Numbered from the stretch's first letter, positions 8,237 through 16,407 are shown. The stretch: DNA of 29,296 nucleotides from CAZWZG01 sp964638245 (GCA_964638245.1 CAZWZG010000019.1:1-29296), one strand, 5' to 3'. Numbers and translations: made by a program. The notes: generated by a model from the letters alone, not told the origin.

Positions 8237-8260
8237 AAGAGTCCAGCGCTGGAGGCTCTT
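8237..8260. terminator. Hairpin between convergent dsbD-like and cueR genes
   Basis: AAGAG (8237-8241) pairs with CTCTT (8256-8260) around the self-complementary TCCAGCGCTGGA (8242-8253), with GG bulged. A short T tract follows on plus and AAAA precedes it on the left, so it could end transcripts from either side. It lies between the stops at 8194 and 8277. Confidence 0.55.
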
Positions 8261-8276
8261 TAAATCAGATGCGTTT

Positions 8277-8678
8277 TCAGCGGATGTTCTTCAGGTCACC
8301 AGAAAGATCCTTCAAGATCGGGCAATCCGGTCGGTGGTCTCCGCGGCAGGCCTCGACGAGATGGGACAAGGTCTCGCGCATTTCCTGAAGCTGCGCGATT
8401 TTGTCGTCGATTGCGCTCAGGTGCTCTTCGGCGATCGTCTTCACCTGGGCGCTTTCCCGCGTTTCGTCCTCATAGAGGCTCAAGAGATTGCGGCAATCCT
8501 CAATCGAGAACCCGAGCGCGCGCGCGCGACCCAGGAACGCAAGCTTGTGCAGATCGGTCTCGCGGAACGCGCGGTATCCGTTGCCGCTGCGCTGCGGTCT
8601 GACCAGGCCGATATCCTCGTAGTAGCGGATGGTTTTGGGCGGGATGCCGGACCGCTCCGCGACTTCTCCAATGTTCAT
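8277..8678 (-). CDS. cueR: CueR-type copper-responsive MerR regulator
   Basis: A 133-residue cytosolic activator. The N-terminal winged helix starts MNIGEVAERSGIPPKTIRYYE, a long dimer helix follows, and the metal loop is ACRGDHRPDCPI with Cys111 and Cys119 separated by seven residues. Ser76 (in RESAQVK) stands where divalent-metal members have Cys. Both features mark monovalent Cu/Ag/Au sensors. The gene follows copA on the same strand with only a 12-bp gap, so it is probably made from the copA transcript and autoregulated through the operator at 11232-11262. A second matching operator lies at 18856-18886. It is the only MerR-family gene in the window. Confidence 0.93.
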   Translation of the reverse strand: MNIGEVAERSGIPPKTIRYYEDIGLVRPQRSGNGYRAFRETDLHKLAFLGRARALGFSIEDCRNLLSLYEDETRESAQVKTIAEEHLSAIDDKIAQLQEMRETLSHLVEACRGDHRPDCPILKDLSGDLKNIR

Positions 8679-8690
8679 GAGACGATCCTC

Positions 8691-11201
8691 CTATTCTGCG
8701 GGTTGGGTCTGTGCACTGATCCGTGGTGCGGTGATGTCTCTGTCTTCCCGCAAGGCCGGCGCGATGCGGCGCAGACGCAGGGCGTTTGTCAGAACCGATA
8801 CCGACGACAGGGCCATCGCACCCGCCGCGAAGACCGGGGAAAGAAGCAAACCAAAGGCCGGATAGAGAACCCCGGCGGCGACCGGGATCAGCGCGACATT
8901 GTAGCCAAAGGCCCAGACGAGGTTCTGGCGAATGTTCGACATGGTGCGCCTGGAAACCTCGACCGCATTCACCACGCCGCGCAGATCGCCTGACATCAAG
9001 ACCACATCGGCGGATTCGATGGCGACATCGGTTCCGGTGCCGATGGCGATGCCGACATCCGCATGGGCCAGGGCCGGTGCATCATTGATGCCGTCGCCGA
9101 CGAAAGCAATCTTTCGGTCTCCCGCGCGCAGATCGTCGAGCGCTGCGACCTTGCCATCCGGCAGGACTCCCGCGATGACATGGTCGATTCCGGTTTCGCG
9201 CGCGATGGCCTCCGCCGTCTCGACTTTGTCTCCGGTTATCATCGCAACCTTGAAACCGCGCGCGTGCAGGGCTGCAACTGCTTCCTGGCTGGCGGGTTTC
9301 ACGGGGTCTGCCACGGCGATCACTGCGGCCAGTTTGCCGTCGATAGCCGCATAAAGCGCTGTCCGGCCCCGACCTGCCAGCTCGGCTTCCGTTTCGACCA
9401 AAGCGGCGATATCGATGCCTTCGCGGTTCATGTAGCGGTCCGCGCCAACCATCACCTCCTGACCTTCGACGGTCGCGGCGACGCCGTAACCCGTGATCGA
9501 CCGGAAGCCCGTGGCATTTGGAACGGCGATCCCTTCTGTCTGCGCGCCGCGGACAATAGCTTCGGCGATGGGATGCTCAGACTGGGCCTCAACAGCGGCG
9601 ATCAGGCTCAGCACCCGGTCTCGGTCGAAACCGTTAGCGGTGACCAAATCGGTCAGCGACGGCTGGCCTTCGGTGACAGTCCCCGTCTTGTCGAGCGCAA
9701 TGACATCGACTTCGGACAAGGCCTGGAGTGCATCCCCCTTACGGAACAAGACCCCCATCTCTGCGGCGCGCCCCGTTCCCACCATAATCGACGTGGGCGT
9801 GGCCAAGCCCATGGCGCAAGGACAGGCGATAATCAGAACCGAGACGCCGGCCACCAGCGCAAAGGTCAAAGCGGGGTCCGGTCCTACAAGCAACCAGACC
9901 ATCACCGTGAGCGCGGACAGCGCCATGACCGCAGGCACGAACCACAGTGTTACGCGGTCAACAAGGCCCTGGATGGGCAGTTTGGCGCCTTGCGCCTCCT
10001 CGACCATGCGGATGATCTGTGCGAGCGTTGTATCCGACCCGACCCGTGCGGCCTTGAACGTCAGGCTCCCGGTGCCGTTGACGGTCCCGCCCGTTACGGC
10101 CGCACCTGCAGCCTTCTGCACGGGCACAGGCTCTCCCGTGATCATGCTCTCATCCACATTGCTGGATCCCTCGGTCACCTCGCCGTCCACAGGGATCCGC
10201 TCACCCGGTCGGACCAGGATCACATCGCCGACGGCGAGTGCATCTACATCGACCTCTACCGTGCCACCACCCCGGACGACGCGCGCGGTGCGGACCTGCA
10301 GGCCCAGCAGAGCCTGAATCGCAGCGCCGGTGCGGCCCTTGGCGCGTGCCTCGAGCCATCGGCCAATCAGAATGAGGACGACGATGACCGCAGCGGCCTC
10401 GAAATAGACCGCGCGCACACCCTCTGGCAGAAGTCCGGGAAGAAAGGTTGCGACCACCGAATATCCCCAGGCCGCGCCGGTGCCGACGGCAACGAGGCTG
10501 TTCATGTCCGGCGCGCCCTTGAAAAGCGCGGGAAACCCCTTGGTGTAAAAATGGCGTCCCGGCCCGAAGAGAACGAGTGTTGCAAGGACGAACTGGATCA
10601 GCCAGGAAGTCTGCGTTCCGATTCTGGTTTCGATCGCCATATGAAAGGCGGGGATGAGATGCGCGCCCATTTCGAGGACAAAGACCGGGAGCGTCAGAAC
10701 TGCCGCCAAAAGGACGCTGCGGCGCAACCCGTCGGCTTCTTCTGCCTTGCGTGCGACGCGAGATTGGCTCGCCCGCGCCTCCGCAATCTCGGCCGGATAA
10801 CCAATCGCCGCCGATGCGGCCATCAAGTCGCCCAAGGACACCGCACCCTCGAGATACTCGACCGTCGCCGTTTCTGCCGCCAGGTTCACGCTGACGGAAA
10901 GCACTCCGGGCACGTCAGCCAGTGCCTTGTCCACCCGCCCGACGCAGGATGCGCAGGACATGGACGCAATGTTCAAGGTGACCTTGGATGTCCGCGCGGG
11001 ATACCCCAAGGAGGCAAGCGTCTGTGTGGCGTCGGTAAGTCGAGACGGATCATCCAGCGAAAGGCGCGCCGTCTCAGACGCGAGGTTGACGGCGACTTCG
11101 GAAACCCCGTCGAGCCCCGCCAAGGCCTTTTCAACACGCCCCACGCAGGATGCACAGGTCATGCCTTCGATGCTGAGCGTTGTTTGGCTGGTGTCGGTCA
11201 T
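8691..11201 (-). CDS. copA: Cu+-exporting P1B-1 ATPase CopA
   Basis: An 836-residue inner-membrane pump that moves cytosolic Cu+ to the periplasm. Two N-terminal HMA domains carry GMTCASC (Cys16, Cys19) and SMSCASC (Cys83, Cys86). Core motifs: TGEP at 355-358, CPC at 460-462, phosphorylated Asp504 in DKTGT, SEHPIA, and GDGINDAP. The last two helices carry GYNVALIPVAAG and MALSSVSVLTNALRL, the Tyr/Asn and Met/Ser/Ser pattern of copper and silver pumps. Length and domain count are normal for CopA. A ribosome site (GAGGT) precedes the ATG. It is first in a two-gene operon with cueR, divergent from the small membrane protein and CopZ-like genes, and preceded by a CueR-type promoter. Confidence 0.97.
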   Translation of the reverse strand: MTDTSQTTLSIEGMTCASCVGRVEKALAGLDGVSEVAVNLASETARLSLDDPSRLTDATQTLASLGYPARTSKVTLNIASMSCASCVGRVDKALADVPGVLSVSVNLAAETATVEYLEGAVSLGDLMAASAAIGYPAEIAEARASQSRVARKAEEADGLRRSVLLAAVLTLPVFVLEMGAHLIPAFHMAIETRIGTQTSWLIQFVLATLVLFGPGRHFYTKGFPALFKGAPDMNSLVAVGTGAAWGYSVVATFLPGLLPEGVRAVYFEAAAVIVVLILIGRWLEARAKGRTGAAIQALLGLQVRTARVVRGGGTVEVDVDALAVGDVILVRPGERIPVDGEVTEGSSNVDESMITGEPVPVQKAAGAAVTGGTVNGTGSLTFKAARVGSDTTLAQIIRMVEEAQGAKLPIQGLVDRVTLWFVPAVMALSALTVMVWLLVGPDPALTFALVAGVSVLIIACPCAMGLATPTSIMVGTGRAAEMGVLFRKGDALQALSEVDVIALDKTGTVTEGQPSLTDLVTANGFDRDRVLSLIAAVEAQSEHPIAEAIVRGAQTEGIAVPNATGFRSITGYGVAATVEGQEVMVGADRYMNREGIDIAALVETEAELAGRGRTALYAAIDGKLAAVIAVADPVKPASQEAVAALHARGFKVAMITGDKVETAEAIARETGIDHVIAGVLPDGKVAALDDLRAGDRKIAFVGDGINDAPALAHADVGIAIGTGTDVAIESADVVLMSGDLRGVVNAVEVSRRTMSNIRQNLVWAFGYNVALIPVAAGVLYPAFGLLLSPVFAAGAMALSSVSVLTNALRLRRIAPALREDRDITAPRISAQTQPAE

Positions 11202-11231
11202 GGCGTGTTACCTCGATTGCGTACTCATGCA

Positions 11232-11262
11232 GATATAGGGCTTCCAGTCACTGGAAGCTCAA
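11232..11262 (-). promoter_or_regulatory. CueR-type promoter/operator of copA-cueR
   Basis: On the minus strand, TTGAGC (11262-11257), a 19-nt spacer (11256-11238) and TATATC (11237-11232). The dyad CTTCCAGTGACTGGAAG is an excellent CueR operator. Predicted transcription begins about 24 nt before the copA ATG at 11201. Confidence 0.85.
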
Positions 11263-11340
11263 GGGGTTTATCGGAGATTTCTTTTTGGGGCCGGCACAGC
11301 ATCAACCTACGGTCTCTCTAACCCCCTGTTTCCAATTGAA

Positions 11341-11356
11341 ATGTATCGATTTGTAA
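11341..11356 (+). promoter_or_regulatory. TGTA-N6-TGTA direct repeat, site 2, with adjacent promoter
   Basis: ATGTATCGATTTGTAA has TGTA at 11342-11345 and 11352-11355, 10 bp apart. Three bases downstream lies TTGTCG (11359-11364), then a 17-nt spacer and CTATCT (11382-11387), a plausible promoter for the plus-strand gene at 11408. The repeat-to-(-35) distance is identical to that at site 1 (4688-4710). It lies in the copA divergent region, well separated from the CueR operator. Confidence 0.55.
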
Positions 11357-11407
11357 ACTTGTCGCACGAGCGATTGGTGCGCTATCTCCGAGGTAGGAGT
11401 ATGTTCG

Positions 11408-11701
11408 ATGAGTATGTCAGATAAAGAAAAGCAACCGCAGAATTCAAAGATGATGCACGTCGGCATGTGGGTGTGCTGCGCGGTCATGCTGCTTCCACTG
11501 CTTGTCTTCTTTGCCCGCGGCGGCACAGTTTCTGGCCTGCAGGGCAGTTTCGGCGTTCTAATCCCGATCGTCCTTTGCCTCGGCGCACATGGCGTGATGT
11601 TCTTTTTCATGGGGAAGTCCTGCCATGGAGATCGCAAGACATCGAACAGCGACGCGCCCGGCGAGGCAAAAATCTCTGTCCAGACATCAATGGACGCTTG
11701 A
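11408..11701 (+). CDS. Small Met/His/Cys-containing membrane protein (DUF2933-like)
   Basis: A 97-residue protein with two predicted membrane helices: MWVCCAVMLLPLLVFF and the segment LIPIVLCLGAHGVMFFFMG. It ends in a polar tail beginning KSCHGDRK. The many Met, His and Cys at the helix ends (MMHVGMW, HGVMFFFMGKSCH) suggest metal contact. The pattern resembles DUF2933 proteins, which often sit next to copper genes, but I am not certain of the family. GGAG lies 10 nt before the ATG at 11408; an ATG at 11414 is possible but badly spaced. It is divergent from copA and 53 bp upstream of the CopZ-like gene, very likely in one transcript driven from the promoter near 11359-11387. Confidence 0.75.
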   Translation: MSMSDKEKQPQNSKMMHVGMWVCCAVMLLPLLVFFARGGTVSGLQGSFGVLIPIVLCLGAHGVMFFFMGKSCHGDRKTSNSDAPGEAKISVQTSMDA

Positions 11702-11754
11702 CCTTCTACCAACCGGAAGCCCCATCTCTCATCTGGTGAAAAAAAGGGTGCTCC

Positions 11755-11955
11755 ATGCGACTTCACGTTCCGGACATGAGCTGCGGCCATTGTACCGCAG
11801 CGATTACCAAAGAGATCACGGCCCTGGACACTTCAGCGAGCGTTAGGGCGAACCTAGACTCGCGAACGGTCGATGTGGACACGTCGTGCACGATCAGTGC
11901 TATCGTCGAGGCGATCAAAACTGCCGGATACGCAGCTGAACCTATTTCTTCATAG
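11755..11955 (+). CDS. CopZ-like heavy-metal-associated (HMA) chaperone
   Basis: A 66-residue, single-domain HMA protein: MRLHVPDMSCGHCTAAITKE has the metal-binding CGHC motif (Cys10, Cys13), and the fold ends in AIVEAIKTAGYAAEPI. Such proteins carry Cu+ in the cytosol and hand it to the CopA N-terminal domains. It follows the small membrane protein gene by 53 bp and is opposite copA, as expected for a CopA partner. Its last 14 bases overlap the 3' end of the convergent ScsC-like gene (stop at 11942). The GHC variant is common in CopZ homologues. Small size makes copper-versus-other-metal preference uncertain. Confidence 0.85.
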   Translation: MRLHVPDMSCGHCTAAITKEITALDTSASVRANLDSRTVDVDTSCTISAIVEAIKTAGYAAEPISS

Positions 11956-12670
11956 CCCGCGCCTCTTGGGTGAGACGGATCATTTGATCGGCCTCGATGA
12001 CGCCCGGAACCAGCGCATCTCCGATCACGAAAGACGGGGTGCCATTGAAGCCGAGCAGGCGGCTCATCTCCATTGACGCCGCGATATGGGCATCGATCTC
12101 AGGCGCCTGCATGTCCCGTCGCAGCTGCGCGATATCCAAACCAATCTCCTGTGCGACCTGGATGACGGACGCTTCCTCGGCCCGGCCTTGCATGCCCATC
12201 AACGCCCAGTGAAACTCCTCGTATTTGCCCTGCTCTCGCGCGGCCAATGCGGCGCGCGCGGCAAACACCGAGCCATCACCGAGGATCGGCCACTCTCGAT
12301 AGACCAGCTTCACGTTGGGGTCTTCGTCCAGCAGTGCTTCGATATGCGGCTTCACCCGACGACAATAGGGACAGTTGTAATCGAAGAACTCCACGACCGT
12401 GACGTCGCCGTCTGGATTTCCGAGAACCGGCGCGTTCGGGTCGTTCTCGAGGAGATCGCGGTTTTCGGAGAGGACACTCGCCGCTGCGGCCGCCTGCCGC
12501 GCCTGTTCACGCTGTTCAATGATCTGAACCGCCTCGAGGACGATTTCCGGGTTTTCGCGGATGGCCTCCAGAACCAATTCCTTGACCCGGTCTTCGCTGA
12601 GCGCGTCAGCATGAGACGCGAGTGGGGTAACCAGAGTGGCAACCAATGCCATTGCCGTTGCGATCTTCAT
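11942..12670 (-). CDS. ScsC/Com1-like DsbA-family periplasmic thiol oxidoreductase
   Basis: A 242-residue exported protein. The signal peptide is MKIATAMALVATLVTPLASHA. A helical N-terminal stretch follows (LVLEAIRENPEIVLEAVQII), which in ScsC-type proteins drives oligomerisation. The thioredoxin fold then has FFDYNCPYCRRVKPH (Cys100, Cys103) and the cis-proline loop GFNGTPSFVIGD. Ribosome site GGAG precedes the ATG. It is the last gene of the ldt3-copC-copD-MCO-cytochrome operon, 10 bp after the cytochrome stop. ScsC proteins protect periplasmic cysteines from copper and are reduced by ScsB; the ScsB-like gene at 6080-8194 is a natural partner. Partnership is inference. Confidence 0.88.
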   Translation of the reverse strand: MKIATAMALVATLVTPLASHADALSEDRVKELVLEAIRENPEIVLEAVQIIEQREQARQAAAAASVLSENRDLLENDPNAPVLGNPDGDVTVVEFFDYNCPYCRRVKPHIEALLDEDPNVKLVYREWPILGDGSVFAARAALAAREQGKYEEFHWALMGMQGRAEEASVIQVAQEIGLDIAQLRRDMQAPEIDAHIAASMEMSRLLGFNGTPSFVIGDALVPGVIEADQMIRLTQEARAMKK

Positions 12671-12680
12671 GAGCGTTCTC

Positions 12681-13157
12681 CTAGTTCACCGGCACGCCAT
12701 TGGTGCGCGCGGCCTGCATGTCCTGAATTTCCTCGGGCCAGGTCGACTTGATGTACCCGAGAATGTTCCAGATTTCCTGGTCGGTGAGTTGATCTCCGAA
12801 GCCGGGCATGCCGCTGTCGAACTCCATGCCTTGCGCCGCCATCATCTCGCGGCCTCCAAGTCTCGTGTAGTTAAACAGAACCTGGTCTTCGTGATGCCAG
12901 GTGTGACCGGTTTCATCATGGGGTGGTGCGGGCAGCCGACCGTCCTCGCCCGGACTCCGCCAGTTGTCCTGACCTTCCAGATTGACCCCATGGCACGCGG
13001 CACAGGTCTCGGCATAAAGCGCCTTGCCGGCGACGAGATCGACGCTTTCCGGCATCACACCGCTTTGGACATCACCGGCAGACCCGGTCCAGACATAAGC
13101 CGCCGCCCCGAGCGCCGCCAGGACACCAATCCCCAGGATGGCAGTCATAGCTCTCAT
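12681..13157 (-). CDS. Membrane-anchored class I c-type cytochrome
   Basis: A 158-residue protein. The ATG at 13157 overlaps the stop of the multicopper oxidase gene (ATGA), indicating coupled translation; a longer in-frame start at 13223 lies inside that gene and is not credible. Residues 1-25 (MTAILGIGVLAALGAAAYVW) form a signal or N-terminal anchor. The haem motif is CAACH (52-56), and GMPGFGDQLTDQEIWNILGYIKS supplies the Met ligand and the C-terminal helix of class I cytochromes. It could carry electrons to or from the multicopper oxidase, or serve an unrelated respiratory role. The tight coupling favours the first. No haem-handling gene is in the window. Confidence 0.9.
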   Translation of the reverse strand: MRAMTAILGIGVLAALGAAAYVWTGSAGDVQSGVMPESVDLVAGKALYAETCAACHGVNLEGQDNWRSPGEDGRLPAPPHDETGHTWHHEDQVLFNYTRLGGREMMAAQGMEFDSGMPGFGDQLTDQEIWNILGYIKSTWPEEIQDMQAARTNGVPVN

Positions 13158-14539
13158 GCCACATTGACCCACGCCATCATGCCGGACGCCGCGTGTGACA
13201 GCATATGGCAATGCAGCAGCCATTTTCCGGGGTTGTCTGCCACGAAGGCAATGTCGCGCACTTCGCCCCGGTCGAGCAGCGTGGTGTCGCGCAGCGCGCC
13301 GAGGCTGCCATCGGGTGCGATCTCGTGAAAATGCATGCCATGAAGATGCATGGCATGCGGAAACGATGTGTCATTGGTGATCTTCAGCCGGACGGTTTCG
13401 CCACGCGACAGTTCCGCCAGTGGCGGGCCATCCATGCCCCCCACTGCGCCGTTGAAGGCCCAGAAGTTTCCTGCCTCCATCATGTCGCGCATCGAAGACA
13501 TCCGTCCGCCCATCATGGCACCGCGCATGCCGCCCATGGCCCCGCCCTCCATCAGCAATGCGATGTCCCTTGCCGAAGCCAGATCGGGCATGGCATGGGC
13601 ATTCGGCGGCAGGGGTTGAGGCGTTTCGCGCCGCGCGCGAGTTCCGTCACCGGTCACTTCGAAGGCCACCTGAGAAAAGCTTTCATCGCCACCCATTTGC
13701 ACGACATGGCCCGCGCTGCCGACTTCGGCGGTCACGTCGACGATCAGGTCCACCCGTTGTGCCGACGACAGCAGGAACGGACCCTTCACAGGTTGCGGCG
13801 TGGCCAGCGGCATCCCGTCCATGGCCACGATCCAGCCTTCGAGGCCATCCAGCGCGAGTTGGAAAATCCGGGCATTGGACGCATTGATCAGCCGCAGACG
13901 CAGACGCTCATGCCGTTTCACATTCTTCGCGAGATTGTAGACGCCGTTCGTTGTGATGTAGTTCCCAAGGCGCCCGGCATGGCTGAGGTCTTGCATCGCC
14001 CCGAAGGTATCCGCGATTTGGGCCGTTTCCGGATCGATGCGCCAATCGTCGAGGATCAGAACCTCTTCCCGGTCGATATCGATCGGCTCCGTCTCTTCGA
14101 CGATCAGCGCGCCTTGCAGACCTCGGGCGACCTGCTCAAACGAACGGTTGTGCGCGTGATACCAGTAGGTGCCCGCGTCAGGCACGACAAAATCATAGTC
14201 AAAGCTGTCCCCGGAGCGAATGGCATCCTGCGTCAAACCCGCTACTCCATCCATCGCATTGTCGATGCGAATCCCGTGCCAATGGGTCGATGTCGGATCG
14301 GGTAAGTCATTGATAACACGCCTCTGTACCCGCGCGCCTTGCATAACCCGGATTTCCGGGCCCGGTGCGATACCATCGAACCCCCAGATCTGCGTTTTTC
14401 CGTAGTCGTCAGGTAAAAGCTGCATGTCGGCGACCCGGGCTGTCACCGCGCGCATGTCTGGCTGCGCGAACAGTGCATTCGGCATGCACACCAAACCGGC
14501 AGCACTCATGCGAAGAAAGTCGCGTTTTGAAAGTTTCAT
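13154..14539 (-). CDS. Periplasmic multicopper oxidase (CueO/CopA type), Tat-exported
   Basis: A 461-residue enzyme that oxidises Cu+ to less toxic Cu2+, reducing oxygen. The ATG at 14539 overlaps the copD stop (ATGA). The Tat signal is KLSKRDFLRMSAAGL. Copper ligands are complete: STHWHGIRID, YWYHAHN, FPHAMHLHGMHFHE, and LLHCHMLSHAASGMM. A Met-rich loop (MGGMRGAMMGG, MSSMRDMME) lies before the third cupredoxin domain, as in CueO, and probably binds extra Cu+. Length is normal for the three-domain group. It is followed by the cytochrome and preceded by copD, with both junctions overlapping, so the three are translationally linked. Confidence 0.95.
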   Translation of the reverse strand: MKLSKRDFLRMSAAGLVCMPNALFAQPDMRAVTARVADMQLLPDDYGKTQIWGFDGIAPGPEIRVMQGARVQRRVINDLPDPTSTHWHGIRIDNAMDGVAGLTQDAIRSGDSFDYDFVVPDAGTYWYHAHNRSFEQVARGLQGALIVEETEPIDIDREEVLILDDWRIDPETAQIADTFGAMQDLSHAGRLGNYITTNGVYNLAKNVKRHERLRLRLINASNARIFQLALDGLEGWIVAMDGMPLATPQPVKGPFLLSSAQRVDLIVDVTAEVGSAGHVVQMGGDESFSQVAFEVTGDGTRARRETPQPLPPNAHAMPDLASARDIALLMEGGAMGGMRGAMMGGRMSSMRDMMEAGNFWAFNGAVGGMDGPPLAELSRGETVRLKITNDTSFPHAMHLHGMHFHEIAPDGSLGALRDTTLLDRGEVRDIAFVADNPGKWLLHCHMLSHAASGMMAWVNVA

Positions 14540-15402
14540 GATGGCACCGTAAGGATTGAGGTGAACACGGCTGTAGCGAGCAAGATGACACCGATACAAA
14601 CCCATTCGAGAGAAATCGATCTTGCAAGGTGCGGCCCAGCTTTGGGATCACCCCTCTGCAAAGCGGGCACAAGCCGTGTTTTGTTGATGGCGGCAAGGGC
14701 CAGAAGCAGCGTCACGACGGCAATCTTTGCCAGAAGTGTCAAACCATAGGCAGTGCCGAGAAGCGCGGATAACGAACCAACCAGTCGCCAGGTCATTACC
14801 ACGCCAGCGAGTAGTAGGAGTGGGACCGCAACAGATGCGACCTGTCCAAAGCGATGTCCAAGCACGCCAGCAACTGGCAGCGTGTCCGCAGACCCGGAAA
14901 GCTTATAGAGCGGAAGTAGGACGCCGATCCAGAATGCGGCAACGATCAGATGACCGAACAAGACGCTCTGAAACCACAGGCGATCTTCGCTGGCGACATG
15001 ACCGATCTCGCAAAAACTCCAGATTGCCAAGAAACTGCCCAAGAGCGCGACCCATAGCCACCGCCCCCCCAAGACCACACCGGTCAGGAGTGCCCCCAGG
15101 CCCAGTAGCCGCAACAGCAGGGCGTCTCCGGGCGGCGTTTCCCAGAGCAACGCCAGGATCGCCAGATCAGTCATGCCTGAAGCATCATCCATGAGCACTG
15201 CGCCCCGCACGGAAAAGCCGAGGAATGACATTGCGGCCGCCAAAAGAGCAAAGAAGACAGCCCAGACGCGTATAAAACGGTCGAGCCCAGCCAACTGCTC
15301 GGAAAAGACTTGGCGACAGAGTATCAGCCCGGCACTCGTGAGGACGCCGAGATAGAGCAAAAACTTTGTGGCAACCGCAGCCTGTCCCCAGATATCCGGC
15401 AC
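14536..15402 (-). CDS. copD: CopD-family copper resistance membrane protein
   Basis: A 288-residue, strongly hydrophobic protein with about eight membrane helices, starting at a GTG (15402). The CopD region runs from SVLFGHLIVAAFWIGVLLPLYKL through VASVAVPLLLLAGVVMTWRLVG to the C-terminus; conserved His and Trp in the FGHLIVAAFWIG helix are characteristic. CopD works with periplasmic CopC in moving copper across or into the inner membrane. It starts 3 bp after the copC stop and overlaps the oxidase start by 4 bp. The direction of copper movement is not settled for the family and cannot be read from sequence. Confidence 0.88.
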   Translation of the reverse strand: MPDIWGQAAVATKFLLYLGVLTSAGLILCRQVFSEQLAGLDRFIRVWAVFFALLAAAMSFLGFSVRGAVLMDDASGMTDLAILALLWETPPGDALLLRLLGLGALLTGVVLGGRWLWVALLGSFLAIWSFCEIGHVASEDRLWFQSVLFGHLIVAAFWIGVLLPLYKLSGSADTLPVAGVLGHRFGQVASVAVPLLLLAGVVMTWRLVGSLSALLGTAYGLTLLAKIAVVTLLLALAAINKTRLVPALQRGDPKAGPHLARSISLEWVCIGVILLATAVFTSILTVPS

Positions 15403-15405
15403 CGC

Positions 15406-15750
15406 TCACTTCACTTCAAACGAGAAGACACCGTTCATCGGGTGCCCATCAACACCAAGCCCGCGCCATTCGATGTGATACATCCCCGGCCCCATCGGCG
15501 TGAGAGGCAGCGAGAATTCTTTGACAAAACCGGATTGGGCGCCGAGGTCTAGAGCCTCGGTGTGCGTCTCCGCATGGGTCATTTCGACTTTCGTCAAACG
15601 CATCCCATCGTTGAAGCGCAGTCCAATCATTTCTGGCACGACCTCAAGAACGGCTCCGTCTGCAGGCGTCATTCTTTCCTTTTCAGAATGGGCAAGAGCA
15701 GTCGAACCGATAAAAGTCAAAACCATGACAAAAAAGAAATTGTACTTCAC
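15406..15750 (-). CDS. copC: CopC periplasmic copper-binding protein
   Basis: A 114-residue protein starting at a GTG (15750) with AAGGGG upstream. Signal peptide MKYNFFFVMVLTFIGSTALA is followed directly by mature HSEKERMTPADG, so a His is the first mature residue, as needed for the high-affinity Cu2+ site of CopC. The rest is a small beta-barrel: EVVPEMIGLRFNDGM, and the C-terminal HIEWRGLGVDGHPMNG with the DGHPxxG family motif. It lacks the long Met-rich Cu+ loop of Pseudomonas CopC. It is upstream of copD in the operon and 84 bp downstream of ldt3. Confidence 0.92.
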   Translation of the reverse strand: MKYNFFFVMVLTFIGSTALAHSEKERMTPADGAVLEVVPEMIGLRFNDGMRLTKVEMTHAETHTEALDLGAQSGFVKEFSLPLTPMGPGMYHIEWRGLGVDGHPMNGVFSFEVK

Positions 15751-15834
15751 TGGAATACCCCTTCGTTAAGCATCACGACCGGTTGTGCCCGTTGCGAGCT
15801 ACTCTGGCGATTGACATGATCCTGTCGCGCCATA

Positions 15835-16407
15835 TCAGATCAACCTGACTTTCGTGCCAACGGGCACTCGGTCAAACAATTCTTCAACCTGTTCGTTGTA
15901 GAGGCCAATACAGCCGTTGGAGGACCGTCGTCCGATCTTGCGCGTGTCCGCCGTGCCATGAATTCGGTAATATTGCCACGACAGGTATAGCGCACGCGTA
16001 CCGAGGGGGTTTTCAGGATCGCCGCCAGGGATTCTTGCCGGCCATTCGGGATTGCGCTCGCGCATGGACGGGGTTGGCGCCCAACTTGGATTTTTCCGCT
16101 TCTCGACGACTTCGGTGTACCCACGCCTCGTCAATTCTTCTGTCATGGGAACGGAAGTTGGATAGAGGCGCATTTCGCCATCGGCTGTCCAATGCTGCAG
16201 CACTTTCGAGTTGGTGTCAGAGATGATCAAGCCGACACCGAGCGCGTCGAAATGGTCCTGCCAAGCATGCGTTCGAAAGGACGACACATTGCGCCGCACC
16301 GAGTTGACCTCCTGCGCTCTGACAAGAGAAGGCGCGAAGAGCACCGTGGCGCCAAGCCCGCGCGCAAAGCTGCGCCGTGTGAAAAAAAATCGGTTTCTTG
16401 ACTGCAT
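15835..16407 (-). CDS. L,D-transpeptidase (YkuD family), Tat-exported (ldt3)
   Basis: A 190-residue periplasmic enzyme heading the copper operon. The Tat signal contains TRRSFARGLGATVLFAPS. The YkuD domain has WAPTPSMRERNPEWPA, NPLGTRALYL, RIHGTADTRKIG and SSNGCIGLYN. The His and nucleophile Cys are present, but the position after GCI that is usually Arg (GCIRM/GCIRL) is Gly here, a variant I believe occurs in related proteobacterial proteins. GAGGCAGG lies shortly before the ATG. It is 190 versus 213 residues for ldt2, and the two share the WTPTxSM/WAPTxSM, ERNPE and LGxRALYL blocks, so they are related copies with different regulation. It is followed by copC after 84 bp. Confidence 0.9.
   Translation of the reverse strand: MQSRNRFFFTRRSFARGLGATVLFAPSLVRAQEVNSVRRNVSSFRTHAWQDHFDALGVGLIISDTNSKVLQHWTADGEMRLYPTSVPMTEELTRRGYTEVVEKRKNPSWAPTPSMRERNPEWPARIPGGDPENPLGTRALYLSWQYYRIHGTADTRKIGRRSSNGCIGLYNEQVEELFDRVPVGTKVRLI

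Noticed and set aside
8242..8253. TCCAGCGCTGGA as a third CueR operator
   Set aside because: It lacks the 3-bp centre of the CTTCCAG-N3-CTGGAAG operator, has no -35/-10 with 19-bp spacing, and lies between convergent genes in a hairpin.
9063..11321. A 752-codon open frame on plus, opposite copA
   Set aside because: It is fully antisense to an unmistakable CopA, its translation is low-complexity and it has no ribosome site; it arises from high GC codon bias. The same applies to the open frames opposite zntA, the oxidase and the kinase.
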